From contig VGZD01000002.1 in NCBI GenBank assembly GCA_016872715.1, positions 1 through 64,000 on the forward strand: a stretch of DNA of 64,000 bases, in the 5' to 3' direction. Source of the DNA: Planctomycetota bacterium (GTDB lineage Bacteria; Planctomycetota; UBA1135; GCA-002686595). A model generated the notes under the pieces. That model was not told the origin of the DNA and did no database searches. It worked only from the letters and a program-made list of their open reading frames with translations. This document shows positions 62,866 to 64,000 of this stretch, piece by piece (the first letter of the stretch is position 1; every line of letters starts with the position of its first letter). The translations under genes were made by a program, and so were the position numbers.

Positions 62866-63740
62866 CGCACGAGCTCCAGCGCGAGCGTCTCGAACTGCGC
62901 GTCGGAGGGCGTGACGCAAAACGCCTGCCCGCGACGCGCGAAGGCGGCGCGCCACAGCTCGAGTCGCCCTTCGAGCGCGCGTCCGTACGCGGAGAGCACG
63001 CCGGAGTCCAGCGCGAGCGCGAGCGTGTCGCCGCGCTCGGGATCGAACCACTCGATGCCCTCGGAGGCTCGCGGAGAGAGTTCTCGACGCGCCAACACCG
63101 CCGCCACGCTCACGCGACAGCCGCGCCGCGCCAGCGCGAGCACGTCCGCCGGTTCGACATCCATCAGATCTCCGAGCACGACCACACGACTGGAGCGCGC
63201 GAGCCCTGACAGAGCGAACAGCTCGCGCAGCGAGCGCTCGCCGCGCGCGATCCTGCGGCGCAGGAACTCGAGCAGGCTCGGAAGGTCGCGGCGCGAGCGC
63301 AGCGCACAGCGTTCGACGCGCCCCTCCGCGCCGTGGGCCACGACCTCCGCTCGTCCGCCGCTCCCGACCGTCGCGAGCGCCACCGCCGCGGCCAGTTCGC
63401 AGGCATGTTCGAGCTTCGAGGGCGCCCCCACCGACATCGACGCGCTCGTGTCGAGCGCGAGCACCGCGCGCTCCCCGCGCTCCGCGCGCCGCACGCGCAT
63501 CCACGGACGACCGAGGCGCGCCAGAAGCTCCCAATCGAGGTCGCGCAAGTCCTCGCCGTCGCGGTAGGGACGATGTCCGTCGAGCTCGACGCCTTGCCCC
63601 GGCGCCAGACCGGCCCGACCGTCAGCGCGCGCGCCGCGCGCGCGCGCGAGGGCTGCAAAGCGCTCCAGACGCGCGCAAAACGCCGGACCGAGCACGACGC
63701 GCTCGGAGTCGGCGTCCCGTCGCTCGAGCCTGCCATCCAT
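62862..63740 (-). CDS. DUF58 domain protein
   Basis: 292 aa with the DUF58 signature: a basic N-terminal GHRPYRDGEDLRDLDWELLA, followed by a VWA-like fold with VLALDTSASM and SRVVVLGDLMDVEPA. DUF58 proteins commonly pair with MoxR-type ATPases and BatA-like proteins. It ends in the 4-bp overlap with the BatA-like gene and begins 6 bp after the amidohydrolase gene stop, so all three are one operon. Confidence 0.85.
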   Translation of the reverse strand: MDGRLERRDADSERVVLGPAFCARLERFAALARARGARADGRAGLAPGQGVELDGHRPYRDGEDLRDLDWELLARLGRPWMRVRRAERGERAVLALDTSASMSVGAPSKLEHACELAAAVALATVGSGGRAEVVAHGAEGRVERCALRSRRDLPSLLEFLRRRIARGERSLRELFALSGLARSSRVVVLGDLMDVEPADVLALARRGCRVSVAAVLARRELSPRASEGIEWFDPERGDTLALALDSGVLSAYGRALEGRLELWRAAFARRGQAFCVTPSDAQFETLALELVR

Positions 63741-63746
63741 CGGCGC

Positions 63747-64000
63747 CTAGCCTCGCCGCGGCCGCGGCGGCTCGAGGTCGAGCGCGCGTCCGCCGGCCTC
63801 GACCTGCGCCGCGCCATCGCGCCAAACCACGGCGCCGCGCCGCACGACGACTTGCGGCTGGCCGCGCAATTCCCAGCCCTCGTAGGCCGACCACTTCGAG
63901 CGCGACGGCAGCGCGCTCGCCCGCACCGTGAAACGCTGCTCGGGATCGAACAACACGACGTCTCCGTCGTAGCCGCGCGCGAGCCGCCCCTTGCGCGGCA
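63747..64000 (-). CDS. Dihydroorotase/hydantoinase-type amidohydrolase (C-terminal fragment)
   Basis: Only the last ~84 codons are inside the window; the 5' part is beyond the right edge. The visible sequence reads KGRLARGYDGDVVLFDPEQRF, then SALPSRSKWSAYEGWELRGQ and VVVRRGAVVWRDG. This is the typical C-terminal composite domain of cyclic amidohydrolases (dihydroorotase, allantoinase, hydantoinase). The exact substrate cannot be assigned without the metal-binding N-terminal part. Its stop is 6 bp before the DUF58 gene start. Confidence 0.8.
   Translation of the reverse strand, partial: PRKGRLARGYDGDVVLFDPEQRFTVRASALPSRSKWSAYEGWELRGQPQVVVRRGAVVWRDGAAQVEAGGRALDLEPPRPRRG

Overview
The window is a GC-rich, densely coded bacterial chromosome segment of ordinary housekeeping and accessory genes on both strands. 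Several traits suggest a planctomycete-like (Planctomycetota) lineage. These are a secreted GSDH/PQQ-type beta-propeller with Asp/Cys/Asn calcium-type repeats of the DCNxNGxPDxCD kind, lamin-tail-domain secreted proteins, HEAT/TPR-repeat lipoproteins, and MORN/YwqK-like lipoproteins. This placement is inference from protein style; no rRNA or marker phylogeny was possible. I see no prophage, no CRISPR array and no intact insertion sequence.

Layout. 1-6.7 kb: sucCD (left edge cuts sucD), a CPA2/Kef-type antiporter, dcd, a DUF3311 + sodium:solute symporter pair, and a bL34-like gene. 6.7-10.6 kb: fumC, then two HEAT-repeat proteins around a small TPR protein. 10.6-19 kb: a two-VWA-domain membrane protein coupled to mnmA, yajC, a yraN-like gene, a polyprenyl-phosphate sugar transferase, and mnmG. 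19-30.6 kb: HEAT/TPR protein coupled to a radical SAM protein, a MORN lipoprotein, an MBL/lamin-tail mosaic protein, slyD, an M18 aminopeptidase, a sulfatase-fold/TPR lipoprotein, and sixA. 30.6-33 kb: a KaiB-like gene translationally coupled to a PAS-GGDEF-EAL protein behind an 18-bp palindrome. 33-37.5 kb: two secreted proteins flanking a decayed IS256-type transposase bounded by ~107-bp direct repeats. 37.7-42 kb: an SPFH/zinc-ribbon protein, a second MORN lipoprotein and a GH31-like protein.

41.9-48.9 kb is a complete chemotaxis-type signalling cluster on the minus strand (cheA-cheW-cheY-cheB-cheR, then cheY-cheX-like-cheC-like). Its cheA reading frame is interrupted by one in-frame amber codon exactly between the HPt/linker part and the dimerisation/kinase part. 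No chemoreceptor gene is in the window. 49-64 kb: tRNA-His, a zinc-ribbon/ThiF/MobA-like overlapping operon, a DUF4388-TPR-TM-PEGA giant, asnS, an NhaC-type antiporter, an LPG-synthase-type membrane protein, and a DUF58/BatA-like pair behind a dihydroorotase-type amidohydrolase cut by the right edge.

The most noteworthy items are the orphan KaiB-like/c-di-GMP gene pair, the amber-split cheA, a recurrent domain of about 130 residues shared by three secreted proteins, and a set of short tandem repeats with 12-18 bp units.
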